A stretch of DNA of 7,251 nucleotides from Rhodobacterales bacterium (lineage in GTDB: Bacteria; Pseudomonadota; Alphaproteobacteria; Rhodobacterales; Rhodobacteraceae). The stretch is from positions 1 through 7,251 of the forward strand of contig JAAFHS010000118.1 in assembly GCA_013298485.1 (NCBI GenBank), written 5' to 3'. The notes beneath the pieces are model-generated. The model was not told the DNA's origin. It was given only the letters and a program-made list of their open reading frames with translations, and ran no database searches. Positions 1 to 7,251 of the stretch are shown in pieces; positions within the stretch are counted from its first letter, which is position 1; the number at the start of each line of letters is the position of its first letter. The position numbers were made by a program, and so were the translations under genes.

Positions 1-41
1 AGACGGCGGCGCTGCATCCGATACTGACAGGGTGAAGTGGT

Positions 42-773
42 TCAGGACCGCCTTGCGAGAAAGATCATTTCGTCGGACTGCGTCGGATCGAACGGCGTTG
101 AGGCCCAATCCCCGAAGACGGATCGGCAGGACAGGCCGCCCTGCCGCAGCATGGTGCGGATGTCCGCAAGGGTTTGGAACCGCAATGTGCTGGTTGATGT
201 GAGTGTCACATCAGGGAATTTGTAGCGCGTTTCGAATGTGATGCGGTCTGCGTGCCATGCGAGGACGTTGTATGATTGGTGTATGGTCTGGCCATCCATG
301 ACATGCGTGACGCTTTGGCCATGCCAGCGGTTGGCCCAATCGACGGCCGGATTGCGCGTCTCAAACGCGACGGTACCGCCGGGGGCGAGGTGGCGGCGCA
401 TCACGGCAAGGGCAATGGCGATATCGGCATCGTCCAGCAGGTGCTGGAAGGCATGGCCTGTCATCACGATCAGATCGAAGCGTTTGGTGCTGTGGAAGGT
501 ATGTGCGGAGGCGTTGACCCATGTGATGTCCGCGCCCTGCGGTTTGGCGCGCGCCACATCCAGCATGGCGGGGGCGGGATCGACGCCTGTGACGATGTGG
601 CCAAGGGCGGCATAATTGTTGCAAAGCGCGCCGGTGCCGCAGCCGATATCAAGGATGCGCTGCGGGGGAGGGCCGGCGAGCGAGAGATAGAAGGCATGGT
701 CGTCCCGCAGACCGTTCCCCAGATCATAAAGCCGGGCAAGGCGGGGATCGGTGTAGTGCAGATTGGGGGTCAT
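42..773 (-). CDS. Class I SAM-dependent methyltransferase
   Basis: This 243-aa protein is predicted to transfer a methyl group from S-adenosylmethionine to an unknown acceptor, probably in the cytoplasm, as no signal peptide or membrane span is seen. The Rossmann glycine loop (motif I) is LDIGCGTG at residues 41-48. The acidic end of strand beta2 is GVDPA (Asp65), a motif IV-like strand is FDLIVMTGHAFQHL near 99-112, and a post-IV turn LAPGG lies at 129-133. The C-terminal half (about 140-235) is a beta-rich region without membrane segments. The reading frame stays open upstream to 1073, but that part lies inside the acetyltransferase in another frame. The ATG at 773 overlaps the upstream stop as ATGA, which fixes the start and implies coupled translation. 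The family call is firm; the substrate cannot be inferred. A small-molecule or protein methylase is possible. Confidence 0.88.
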   Translation of the reverse strand: MTPNLHYTDPRLARLYDLGNGLRDDHAFYLSLAGPPPQRILDIGCGTGALCNNYAALGHIVTGVDPAPAMLDVARAKPQGADITWVNASAHTFHSTKRFDLIVMTGHAFQHLLDDADIAIALAVMRRHLAPGGTVAFETRNPAVDWANRWHGQSVTHVMDGQTIHQSYNVLAWHADRITFETRYKFPDVTLTSTSTLRFQTLADIRTMLRQGGLSCRSVFGDWASTPFDPTQSDEMIFLARRS

Positions 774-1275
774 GGCTGGCCCTGGGGCAAGCCAGCACCG
801 ATCAGGCGCTTGCCGAACAGGATGACGTCGATGCGCAGGGGCGGGTCCACGTCCGGGGCGGGGACGGTTGCGGAACCCAGCCGGGTCCAGCCTTCGCGGG
901 CATAGAAATGCGCGGCACGGTGGTTCAGTGCGGCGCAGTCCAGCTGGGCTGCGGTGACGCCCGCGGCGCGCAGGCGGTGTTCGCCATCGCGCAGCAGGGC
1001 GGTTGCAACCCCGGTGCCACGCGCATGACCTGCGACGAACAGCTGATCCAGATGGTCGCCTTTGATGATGCACAGGCCAAGCGGTGCGCCTTCCGGTCCG
1101 GCGACGCGCAGGCGATCATAGATATCCTTCAGGCGTTCGGCAAAAAGGGCAGGCGTGCGCAGCGCAACCAGTGCAGGCGGCGTGATCGCCCTATGCGCAT
1201 CGTGCCAGGCGTCATGCCAAAGCAGCACCAGCGGTGCCATATCCGCGGCCACGGCGGGTCTGGCCCGCCACAGCG

Positions 1276-1279
<4 letters not shown>
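770..1279 (-). CDS. GNAT family N-acetyltransferase
   Basis: This 169-aa single-domain protein is predicted to transfer an acetyl group from acetyl-CoA to an amine. The acetyl-CoA pyrophosphate-binding motif A is visible as DQLFVAGHARGTGVATALL (residues 78-96), with the R-G-T-G turn at 87-90. Motif B is the LNHRAAHFYAREGW stretch at 118-131, with the Asn and Phe-Tyr typical of the family. The N-terminal part (about 4-60) is helical and probably shapes the acceptor pocket. The start at 1279 was chosen because its ATG overlaps the tldD stop as ATGA; an upstream ATG at 1348 would give a poorly supported 23-residue extension buried in tldD. Its own stop overlaps the methyltransferase start in the same way, so it sits in the middle of a tightly coupled trio. 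The acceptor, whether amino acid, antibiotic, peptide or protein N-terminus, is unknown. Confidence 0.88.
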
Positions 1280-2697
<1,418 letters not shown>

Positions 2698-2710
2698 GGG
2701 GGGGGCCTTT
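2698..2710 (-). promoter_or_regulatory. tldD ribosome-binding site with C8 spacer
   Basis: On the minus strand AAAGG is followed by eight consecutive C residues and then the ATG of tldD. The whole Shine-Dalgarno-to-start spacer is therefore a homopolymer. Eight bases is close to optimal, and slippage by one or two would change the spacing without altering the protein. Confidence 0.6.
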
Positions 2711-2739
2711 CGGGAAACAACACTGTCTACCTAGGCCGC

Positions 2740-2754
2740 GCGGGGACGACCCGC
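2740..2754 (-). other. Small hairpin in the hydrolase-tldD gap
   Basis: GCGGG and CCCGC form a 5-bp GC stem around a 5-base loop in the 72-bp gap before tldD. No T-run follows, so it is not a standard intrinsic terminator. It may be a partial attenuator, an RNA stability element or chance in GC-rich DNA. Confidence 0.25.
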
Positions 2755-2769
2755 AAGGCGCAGGCTGGA

Positions 2770-3576
2770 TCAGTGGGGAAAGAGGCCCTGCAGGAACGTG
2801 ATTTCCTGCGCCCATGTGGTGGGTTGATACAGCGCCTCATGTCCCTCGCCATCCAGCGAGACAAAGATCGTGGGCGCGGTCACGGCATCATAAAGCGCGC
2901 GGCCAGAGGCGTAGGGGATCACGCGGTCATCGGTGCCGTGCAGGATCAGGATGGGTGCCGTGACGGCGGCGATATGATCGATGCTGCGGAACTGGTCCTT
3001 CATCAGCAGCCGCACGGGCAGCCAGGGATAGATGCCCGCCGCGATATCAACGGCGGCGGCATAGGGTGCCTCAAGCACGACAGCACCGACGCGGCGTTCG
3101 GCAGCCAGTTGCACGGCGACACCGGTGCCGAGGGATTCGCCCACGAGTGCGATCATTCCGGGTGCTGTGCCCCTTGCGGTCAGCCAGTCATAGGCGGCGC
3201 GGGCATCAGTCAGAAGACCCGCCTCGGTCGGGCGGCCCGTGCTGCCGCCATAGCCGCGATAGGACAGGAAGGCGACGCCGAATCCTTGGGCGCGATAGGC
3301 GGCGAAACGGTCGGCGCGGTCGGCGATGTCGCCGCCATTGCCCTGAAAGTACAGGATCGTCGGCTGTCCGGCGGCGGGTGCATACCACAGCACCAGGATT
3401 TCGCCGTCGGGCGTGGCGATGCTTTCGGCGGTGACATCTGCAAGGCCCACGGCGGCGGGCGGGGGATTGTTGCGCGATGGAAAATACTGGAACTGCCGCT
3501 GCATCACGAACATCCCCGCCACTGCTGCCAGATACAGAAGACCGAGGACGGCGAGCGTCAGCTTGAGAAACGTCAT
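2770..3576 (-). CDS. Membrane-anchored alpha/beta hydrolase (Bem46/ABHD13-17-like)
   Basis: This 268-aa protein is predicted to be a serine hydrolase on the outer face of, or attached to, the inner membrane. An N-terminal hydrophobic helix (about residues 3-25, LTLAVLGLLYLAAVAGMFV) is followed by QRQFQYFPS, typical of Bem46-like anchored hydrolases. Visible catalytic elements are the oxyanion-side FQGNGG (about 77-82), the nucleophile elbow GESLGTG with Ser148, HGTDDRVIP with Asp217, and GEGHE with His246. The start at 3576 was preferred because AAGGA lies nine bases upstream; an in-frame ATG at 3585 overlaps that AAGGA and is less likely. It heads the minus-strand unit and is 72 bp from tldD, so co-transcription is likely, though tldD could have its own promoter. 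Its substrate is unknown: the family includes esterases, thioesterases and depalmitoylases. Confidence 0.87.
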   Translation of the reverse strand: MTFLKLTLAVLGLLYLAAVAGMFVMQRQFQYFPSRNNPPPAAVGLADVTAESIATPDGEILVLWYAPAAGQPTILYFQGNGGDIADRADRFAAYRAQGFGVAFLSYRGYGGSTGRPTEAGLLTDARAAYDWLTARGTAPGMIALVGESLGTGVAVQLAAERRVGAVVLEAPYAAAVDIAAGIYPWLPVRLLMKDQFRSIDHIAAVTAPILILHGTDDRVIPYASGRALYDAVTAPTIFVSLDGEGHEALYQPTTWAQEITFLQGLFPH

Positions 3577-3585
3577 ATGTCGCAT

Positions 3586-3597
3586 TCCTTGGGGGGG
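3586..3597 (-). promoter_or_regulatory. Hydrolase ribosome-binding site beside a C7 tract
   Basis: On the minus strand a run of seven C is followed directly by AAGGA, then nine bases to the chosen ATG at 3576. This site decides between the two candidate start codons (3576 and 3585). The C7 run is upstream of the Shine-Dalgarno, so length changes would leave the spacing intact but could alter local structure. Confidence 0.55.
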
Positions 3598-3654
3598 CAG
3601 AAAGTGACGGCGGGCGCTACTATGCCGCAACTCTTTTGCTTGTGGATCATGGCT

Positions 3655-3660
3655 TAATAT
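3655..3660 (+). promoter_or_regulatory. Candidate -10 box for the cta operon
   Basis: TAATAT is one of the few AT-rich hexamers in a GC-rich region and matches the sigma-70 -10 consensus at five of six positions. There is no TG extension and only a weak -35, so activation by a regulator would be needed if this is the true promoter. Confidence 0.25.
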
Positions 3661-3693
3661 GGTTTCAGGTGCAGCGTAAACACCCGGGATTCC

Positions 3694-3712
3694 TTGGCCC
3701 TGCCTTTGGCCC
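3694..3712 (+). repeat. TTGGCCC direct repeat upstream of ctaC
   Basis: TTGGCCC occurs at 3694-3700 and again at 3706-3712, a 12-bp period. Flanking CCGGG (3684-3688) and CCCGG (3710-3714) could pair. It lies downstream of the candidate -10, in the presumed leader. It might be an operator half-site pair or a leader structure, and chance is quite possible. Confidence 0.3.
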
Positions 3713-3756
3713 GGAACAGGCGGCCTGACGCCCGCAACAGAATACGGAACATGACC

Positions 3757-4716
3757 ATGCGATTTCTGACATCACTGAAAACCGCCAGCTTTGCCCTTTG
3801 TCTGATGGCCGGGGGGGCTGTTGCGCAAGGTCTTGAAATCATAGGGCAACCTGTGCCGCAAGGGACGGGGTTTCAGCCTGCTGTCACCGAACTTGCCCGT
3901 GATATCGGATGGCTGGACCATTTCATCAACATCATCATCGCCGTGATCGTGGCCTTCGTGACCGCCCTTCTGATCTGGTGCATTGTCCGTTTTAACGCAC
4001 GCCGCAACCCGAAGCCCGCGACATTCACCCACAACTCACCCGTCGAAGTGGCCTGGACGCTGGTGCCGATCCTGATCCTGGTGGTGATCGGGGCGTTCTC
4101 ATTGCCCGTGCTGTTCAAGCAGCAGACGATTCCGGTGGCGGATGTGACGATCAAGGCGACGGGGAACCAGTGGTACTGGAACTATGAATATGTCGACGAG
4201 GTGGTTGATCCCGTGAATGATCCTGCCACAACGCTGGCATTTGACAGCTACATGATCGGATCGCCTTTCACCGATGGCGCGAACATGATGACGCCTGAGG
4301 TCGAGGCGCAGCTGGTGGCTGCAGGGTACACCAAGGAGCAGTTCCTGCTGGCGACGAACACGGCGATGGTTGTGCCGGTCAACAAGACGATCGTGCTGCG
4401 TGTCACAGGGGCAGACGTGATCCATGCCTGGGCAATGCCTGCGTTTGGCGTGATGCAAAGCGGCGTGCCGGGGCGGATTTCACATCTTTGGTTCAAGGCG
4501 GAACAGGAAGGCATCTACTTTGGCCAGTGCACGACGCTGTGCGGCCAGATGCATGCCTACATGCCGATCACGGTCAAGGTTGTGTCCGAAGAGGCCTATG
4601 CCGCCTGGGTGGACGCCAACAAGAAGGCCGTGATTGACGGTGGCGACTATGTCGATGTGTCGGCGGTGGTGCTGGCAGGTGATGCTGCACCGCTGGCGGT
4701 TGCCGCGAACGACTGA
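3757..4716 (+). CDS. ctaC: Cytochrome c oxidase subunit II (aa3 type)
   Basis: Subunit II takes electrons from cytochrome c at the binuclear CuA centre on the periplasmic side and passes them to heme a. From the chosen start it has 319 aa. A signal peptide (1-23) ends AVA, so the mature protein would begin with Gln24, as in Paracoccus. Two membrane helices lie at about 54-78 and 98-120. The aromatic patch GNQWYWNYEY (136-145) includes Trp139, the electron-entry position. CuA ligands His223 (DVIHAW), Cys258, Cys262, His266 and Met269 are all present. The segment around 147-200 is the long cupredoxin insertion seen in Rhodobacteraceae. Two family residues differ: the Glu of CSELC is Thr260 and the Asp of KQDAVPGR is Ser235. 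The start at 3757 has GGA eight bases upstream; the ATG at 3751 is too close to it. It leads the cta operon, 34 bp before ctaB. Confidence 0.96.
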   Translation: MRFLTSLKTASFALCLMAGGAVAQGLEIIGQPVPQGTGFQPAVTELARDIGWLDHFINIIIAVIVAFVTALLIWCIVRFNARRNPKPATFTHNSPVEVAWTLVPILILVVIGAFSLPVLFKQQTIPVADVTIKATGNQWYWNYEYVDEVVDPVNDPATTLAFDSYMIGSPFTDGANMMTPEVEAQLVAAGYTKEQFLLATNTAMVVPVNKTIVLRVTGADVIHAWAMPAFGVMQSGVPGRISHLWFKAEQEGIYFGQCTTLCGQMHAYMPITVKVVSEEAYAAWVDANKKAVIDGGDYVDVSAVVLAGDAAPLAVAAND

Positions 4717-4724
4717 TGGCCATT

Positions 4725-4740
4725 TGCCCCCGCGCGGGCA
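4725..4740 (+). other. Intercistronic hairpin between ctaC and ctaB
   Basis: TGCCC and GGGCA form a 5-bp stem with a 6-base loop in the 34-bp gap. The last stem base is the first base of the AGGAG Shine-Dalgarno of ctaB (4740-4744), six bases before its ATG. It could tune ctaB translation relative to the more abundant subunit II. No T-run follows, so it is not a terminator. Confidence 0.3.
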
Positions 4741-4750
4741 GGAGCGATGC

Positions 4751-5683
4751 ATGAGCGATATCTCGGTTCAGGTGCAGACAGGCGAGGCGGGCTTCGGTGA
4801 TTATGTCGCCCTGCTGAAGCCGCGCGTGATGTCGCTGGTGGTGTTCACAGCCGTTGTCGGCCTGCTGGTGGCACCGGTGTCGGTGCATCCGGTGCTGGGG
4901 ATGATTGCCATTCTGTTCATCGCACTGGGGGCGGGTGCTTCGGGCGCGCTGAACATGTGGTGGGATGCTGATATCGACGCGGTGATGCGCCGCACGCAAA
5001 ACCGCCCCGTGCCCGCAGGCAAGGTCCAGCCGGGCGAGGCGTTGGGTTTGGGGCTGGCACTGTCGGGCATCGCAGTCGTGATGCTGTGGCTGGCAGCGAA
5101 TGCCGTGGCGGCAGGGCTTCTGGCCTTTACCATCTTCTTTTATGCGGTGGTCTATTCGATGTGGCTGAAACGCGCGACGCCGCAGAACATCGTGATCGGC
5201 GGGGCGGCAGGGGCCTTTCCGCCGATGATCGGCTGGGCGGTGGCGACGGGTGGCGTTTCGGTCGAATCCGCGCTGATGTTCGCGCTGATCTTCATGTGGA
5301 CACCGCCGCATTTCTGGGCGCTGGCGCTGTTCATGAAGGAAGATTACCACACGGCGGGCGTGCCCATGCTGACCGTGACGCATGGGCGGAAGTCGACGCG
5401 CCTGCATATCCTTGTCTACACGCTGCTGCTGGCACCCGTCGGCATTGCCTGCGCGCTGTCGGGCATCGGCGGGCCGTTCACGCTGGCCGTGGCGGTGGTG
5501 TTGAACGCATGGTTTGTGGTCGGTGCCTGGCGCATCTGGCAGCGCGACGAGGTGATGGCAGAGGCGGATAAATATGCGGTTGAAAAGGCGGTTTTCCGGT
5601 TTTCGCTGTCCTATCTGTTCCTGCATTTCGGGGCATTTCTGGGCGAGGCCGCGTTGAAATCCTATGGGATCGGGGGCTGGTAA
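4751..5683 (+). CDS. ctaB: Protoheme IX farnesyltransferase (heme O synthase)
   Basis: CtaB joins the farnesyl chain of farnesyl diphosphate to heme b, giving heme O, which CtaA then converts to heme A for the oxidase. It is an inner-membrane UbiA-superfamily prenyltransferase. This protein has 310 aa, the usual length, with the multiple hydrophobic segments expected of a nine-helix protein. The first Mg-diphosphate motif is NMWWDADID (68-76), followed by RTQNRPVP. The second conserved region has RATPQNIVIGGAAGAFPP (about 141-158), WTPPHFWALAL (183-193) and DYHTAGVPML (198-207). The start at 4751 has AGGAG six bases upstream; the frame is open further upstream, but only inside ctaC. The stop is one base from the next gene, so the two are coupled. 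ctaA is not in the window. Confidence 0.97.
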   Translation: MSDISVQVQTGEAGFGDYVALLKPRVMSLVVFTAVVGLLVAPVSVHPVLGMIAILFIALGAGASGALNMWWDADIDAVMRRTQNRPVPAGKVQPGEALGLGLALSGIAVVMLWLAANAVAAGLLAFTIFFYAVVYSMWLKRATPQNIVIGGAAGAFPPMIGWAVATGGVSVESALMFALIFMWTPPHFWALALFMKEDYHTAGVPMLTVTHGRKSTRLHILVYTLLLAPVGIACALSGIGGPFTLAVAVVLNAWFVVGAWRIWQRDEVMAEADKYAVEKAVFRFSLSYLFLHFGAFLGEAALKSYGIGGW

Positions 5684-5684
5684 G

Positions 5685-5876
5685 ATGTCGTTTCAGGTGG
5701 AACATGAAATCCACAAGCGCCGCTTTGGCCGCAATGTCGGCGTGGGGCTGCTGCTGGTGGTGATGGTCGGCATCGTGTTCGCGCTGACGGTGGTCAAGGT
5801 CACGCGGGGCGACCCGATGAAGGGGTTCGATCACGTGGTGGAGCCGGAACTGGCACCGGCCGGGGCAACCGAATGA
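5685..5876 (+). CDS. Small single-span membrane protein between ctaB and ctaG (CoxF-type)
   Basis: This 63-aa protein has a short basic cytoplasmic N-terminus (VEHEIHKRRFGRN, about 5-17), one hydrophobic helix (about 18-38, GVGLLLVVMVGIVFALTVV) and a short acidic C-terminal tail ending GATE. A tiny membrane ORF at this place between ctaB and ctaG is usual in alphaproteobacterial oxidase operons and is often labelled CoxF or orf2. I recall no established biochemical role; an assembly or accessory function is inferred from position only. Its ATG follows the ctaB stop by one base, and its stop overlaps the ctaG start as ATGA, so its translation is tied to both. The upstream in-frame ATG at 5664 lies within ctaB and is rejected. 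Confidence 0.85.
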   Translation: MSFQVEHEIHKRRFGRNVGVGLLLVVMVGIVFALTVVKVTRGDPMKGFDHVVEPELAPAGATE

Positions 5877-6438
5877 CACCTATCCAGAAAACGGGGCTGA
5901 AGCTGGCTGGGGTGGGGGTGCTGATGGCGTCGCTGTCCTTTGCGGCAGTGCCGTTTTATAGCTGGTTCTGCCGGGTGACGGGGTTTGCTGGCACCACATC
6001 GGTGGCGGATGGTCCATCGGATGAAATTCTGGATCAGACAGTGATCGTGCGGTTTGATGCGTCGGTGGCCGCAGGCATGCCGTGGACATTCCGCCCCATG
6101 CAGCGGACGATGGAAATCCGCATCGGCGAGACGGGCCTTGCGTTTTTCGAGGCGATCAACCCGACGGATCATGTGGTGGCAGGCAGGGCGAGCTATAACG
6201 TCACGCCCGATGCGGCAGGCGGGTACTTCACCAAAATCGCCTGTTTCTGTTTCGAACAGCAGGTCCTGCAACCGGGTGAGCGCGTCGAGATGCCGGTCAG
6301 CTTTTATGTCGATCCGGAAATGACCCGCGACGCCGAAGGGCGGTTTGTGAAAGAGATCACGCTGTCCTATACATTCTATCAGACCGACCTGCCCCAAGAG
6401 CAGGCCGCCCTTGTTCCGGCCGCGGCCGGGGCAACCGA
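5857..6438 (+). repeat. 16-bp direct repeat at the ends of the CoxF-type gene and ctaG
   Basis: An identical 16-mer (CGGCCGGGGCAACCGA) occurs at 5857-5872 and 6423-6438. It sits in the same codon phase and at the same distance from the stop in two consecutive genes, encoding tails AGATE and AGATD. The first copy supplies the GGGG that serves as the Shine-Dalgarno for ctaG. The entry spans both copies and the ctaG body between them. Confidence 0.7.
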
Positions 6439-6442
6439 TTAA
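5873..6442 (+). CDS. ctaG: Cytochrome c oxidase assembly protein CtaG/Cox11 (CuB insertion)
   Basis: CtaG/Cox11 is a membrane-anchored copper protein needed to form the CuB site of subunit I. This protein has 189 aa, as is usual. An N-terminal helix (about 8-28) is followed by [10 protein letters not shown] (31-40) with the conserved Cys33, then a periplasmic immunoglobulin-like domain. The copper motif is CFCF at 124-127 (Cys124 and Cys126), followed by EQQVLQPGE. The segment [11 protein letters not shown] (140-150) is also characteristic. The residue after CFCF-E is Gln129, where I expect Glu from the CFCFEEQ/CFCFTEQ consensus. The start overlaps the preceding stop (ATGA), with GGGG about seven bases upstream. 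The sequence is collinear with the family and intact. It is 16 bp before ctaE. Confidence 0.96.
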   Translation: MTPIQKTGLKLAGVGVLMASLSFAAVPFYSWFCRVTGFAGTTSVADGPSDEILDQTVIVRFDASVAAGMPWTFRPMQRTMEIRIGETGLAFFEAINPTDHVVAGRASYNVTPDAAGGYFTKIACFCFEQQVLQPGERVEMPVSFYVDPEMTRDAEGRFVKEITLSYTFYQTDLPQEQAALVPAAAGATD

Positions 6443-6458
6443 CGACACGAGGGAAGCC

Positions 6459-7251
6459 ATGGCGCACGCCAAGAACCACGATTACCACATCCTGCCGCCA
6501 TCGATCTGGCCCTTCATGGGGGCGGTCGGCGCATTCACCATGCTGTTCGGTGCCGTGCTCTGGATGCACGGCATGGGGCCGTGGCTGGGGCTGATCGGCC
6601 TTGCCATGGTGTTGTATGTGATGTTCGCCTGGTGGTCGGATGTCGTGACCGAAAGCCAGGTCGGCGATCATACGCCCGTGGTCAGCATCGGGCTGCGCTA
6701 TGGTTTCATCATGTTCATCATGTCGGAAGTGATGTTCTTTGCCGCCTGGTTCTGGTCGTTCTTCAAACATGCGCTCTATCCGATGGGGCCCGACAGTCCG
6801 TCGATTGACGGTGTCTGGCCGCCTGCGGGGATCGAGACGTTCGATCCCTGGCACCTGCCGCTTATCAACACGCTGATCCTTTTGTGTTCGGGGGCCGCGG
6901 CGACCTGGGCGCACCACGCGCTGGTGCATGAGAACAACCGGCAGGATCTGAAAAACGGGCTGATCCTCGCGATTCTGCTCGGCATCATGTTCACTGGTTT
7001 TCAGGCCTATGAATACAGCCATGCGGCCTTCGGGTTTACCGACGGCATCTATCCGTCGAATTTCTTCATGGCGACGGGGTTCCATGGTTTTCACGTGCTG
7101 ATCGGGACGATCTTTCTGACCGTCTGCCTGATCCGCGCGATGAAAGGGCATTTCACCCCCGACAAGCATATCGGGTTCGAGGCTGCGGCCTGGTACTGGC
7201 ACTTCGTCGATGTGGTCTGGCTGTTCCTGTTTGCTGCCGTCTACGTCTGGG
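6459..7251 (+). CDS. ctaE: Cytochrome c oxidase subunit III, 3' end cut by the window
   Basis: Subunit III is the seven-helix core subunit that stabilises the oxidase and supports proton uptake. The reading frame runs from 6459 to the window edge without a stop, giving 264 residues. Rhodobacter/Paracoccus subunit III has about 266-274, so only a few residues are missing. Family landmarks are [13 protein letters not shown] (7-19), [14 protein letters not shown] (89-102) with Glu90 at the same position as in Paracoccus, [15 protein letters not shown] (117-131), WAHHAL (150-155), [12 protein letters not shown] (205-216) and [16 protein letters not shown] (243-258). The ribosome-binding site is GAGGGA at 6449-6454, just ahead of the ATG. 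It lies 16 bp after ctaG, so it is in the same operon. Confidence 0.96.
   Translation, partial: MAHAKNHDYHILPPSIWPFMGAVGAFTMLFGAVLWMHGMGPWLGLIGLAMVLYVMFAWWSDVVTESQVGDHTPVVSIGLRYGFIMFIMSEVMFFAAWFWSFFKHALYPMGPDSPSIDGVWPPAGIETFDPWHLPLINTLILLCSGAAATWAHHALVHENNRQDLKNGLILAILLGIMFTGFQAYEYSHAAFGFTDGIYPSNFFMATGFHGFHVLIGTIFLTVCLIRAMKGHFTPDKHIGFEAAAWYWHFVDVVWLFLFAAVYVW

Larger units (their letters stand above)
3577..3756. promoter_or_regulatory. Divergent intergenic region between the tldD unit and the cta operon
   Basis: These 180 bases separate two divergently transcribed units and must hold at least one promoter for each. A TAATAT box at 3655-3660 points toward ctaC and would give a leader of roughly 85-90 bases, but the hexamers 16-18 bases upstream (CTTTTG and neighbours) are poor -35 matches. 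No credible -10/-35 pair for the minus-strand unit could be chosen by eye. No coding ORF is supported here. Confidence 0.6.

Noticed and set aside
1..41. Possible end of a convergent plus-strand gene or start of another minus-strand gene
   Set aside because: A frame ending at the TGA at 31-33 and a minus-strand ATG at 15-17 are both possible, but 41 bases are too few to support either. No terminator hairpin is visible.
774..1073. 100-residue upstream extension of the methyltransferase frame
   Set aside because: The extension is Arg/Pro-rich and lies entirely within the acetyltransferase in another frame. The ATGA overlap at 770-773 gives a clean start.
2740..2754. Hairpin before tldD as an intrinsic terminator
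   Set aside because: The stem is only 5 bp and no T-run follows on the minus strand, so termination is not supported.
4574..5626. Minus-strand open frame (350 codons) opposite ctaC and ctaB
   Set aside because: The product is rich in His, Arg, Gln and Pro with no hydrophobic core, and it mirrors the codon bias of ctaB.
6357..7202. Minus-strand open frame (281 codons) opposite the ctaG end and ctaE
   Set aside because: It has His/Arg/Pro-rich composition and lies opposite a clear subunit III gene. It stands out only because subunit III has no stop inside the window.

Overview
The window is GC-rich and gene-dense and looks like a chromosomal segment of an alphaproteobacterium of the Rhodobacteraceae (Rhodobacter/Paracoccus/Roseobacter relatives). 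The basis is the order ctaC-ctaB-small membrane ORF-ctaG-ctaE without subunit I (ctaD), the close match of these proteins to Paracoccus/Rhodobacter aa3 oxidase proteins as I remember them, and tldD lying beside the cluster. No mobile element, CRISPR array, tRNA or rRNA is visible, and no gap between genes exceeds about 180 bp.

Left half (42-3576, minus strand). Read in transcription order: a membrane-anchored alpha/beta hydrolase, 72 bp, the metalloprotease TldD, a GNAT acetyltransferase and a class I SAM-dependent methyltransferase. The last three are joined by ATGA stop/start overlaps, so they are very probably translationally coupled. No terminator is seen in the 41 bases after the methyltransferase, so the unit may continue out of the window.

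Centre (3577-3756). A 180-bp divergent intergenic region separates the two units. It holds a TAATAT box, a pair of TTGGCCC direct repeats 12 bp apart, and the upstream signals of both units.

Right half (3757-7251, plus strand). This is the aa3-type cytochrome c oxidase biogenesis operon: subunit II (ctaC), heme O synthase (ctaB), a 63-aa single-span protein of the type often labelled CoxF, the CuB-insertion protein CtaG/Cox11, and subunit III (ctaE). The window cuts ctaE off just before its stop. CtaB makes heme O, the precursor of heme A; CtaG supplies copper to subunit I; CtaC receives electrons from cytochrome c at CuA; CtaE completes the core. ctaD, ctaA and the CuA assembly factors must lie elsewhere.

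The genes are ordinary in kind. The most notable signal is in subunit II: all CuA ligand side chains are present, but two acidic residues near the CuA/Mg site, the Glu of CSELC and the Asp of KQDAVPGR, are replaced (CTTLC and MQSGVPGR). CtaG also has a Glu-to-Gln change beside its CFCF copper motif. In addition, G/C homopolymers of 7-8 lie in or next to the ribosome-binding sites of the two leading minus-strand genes and in the ctaC signal-peptide codons. No clearly undescribed system was found.
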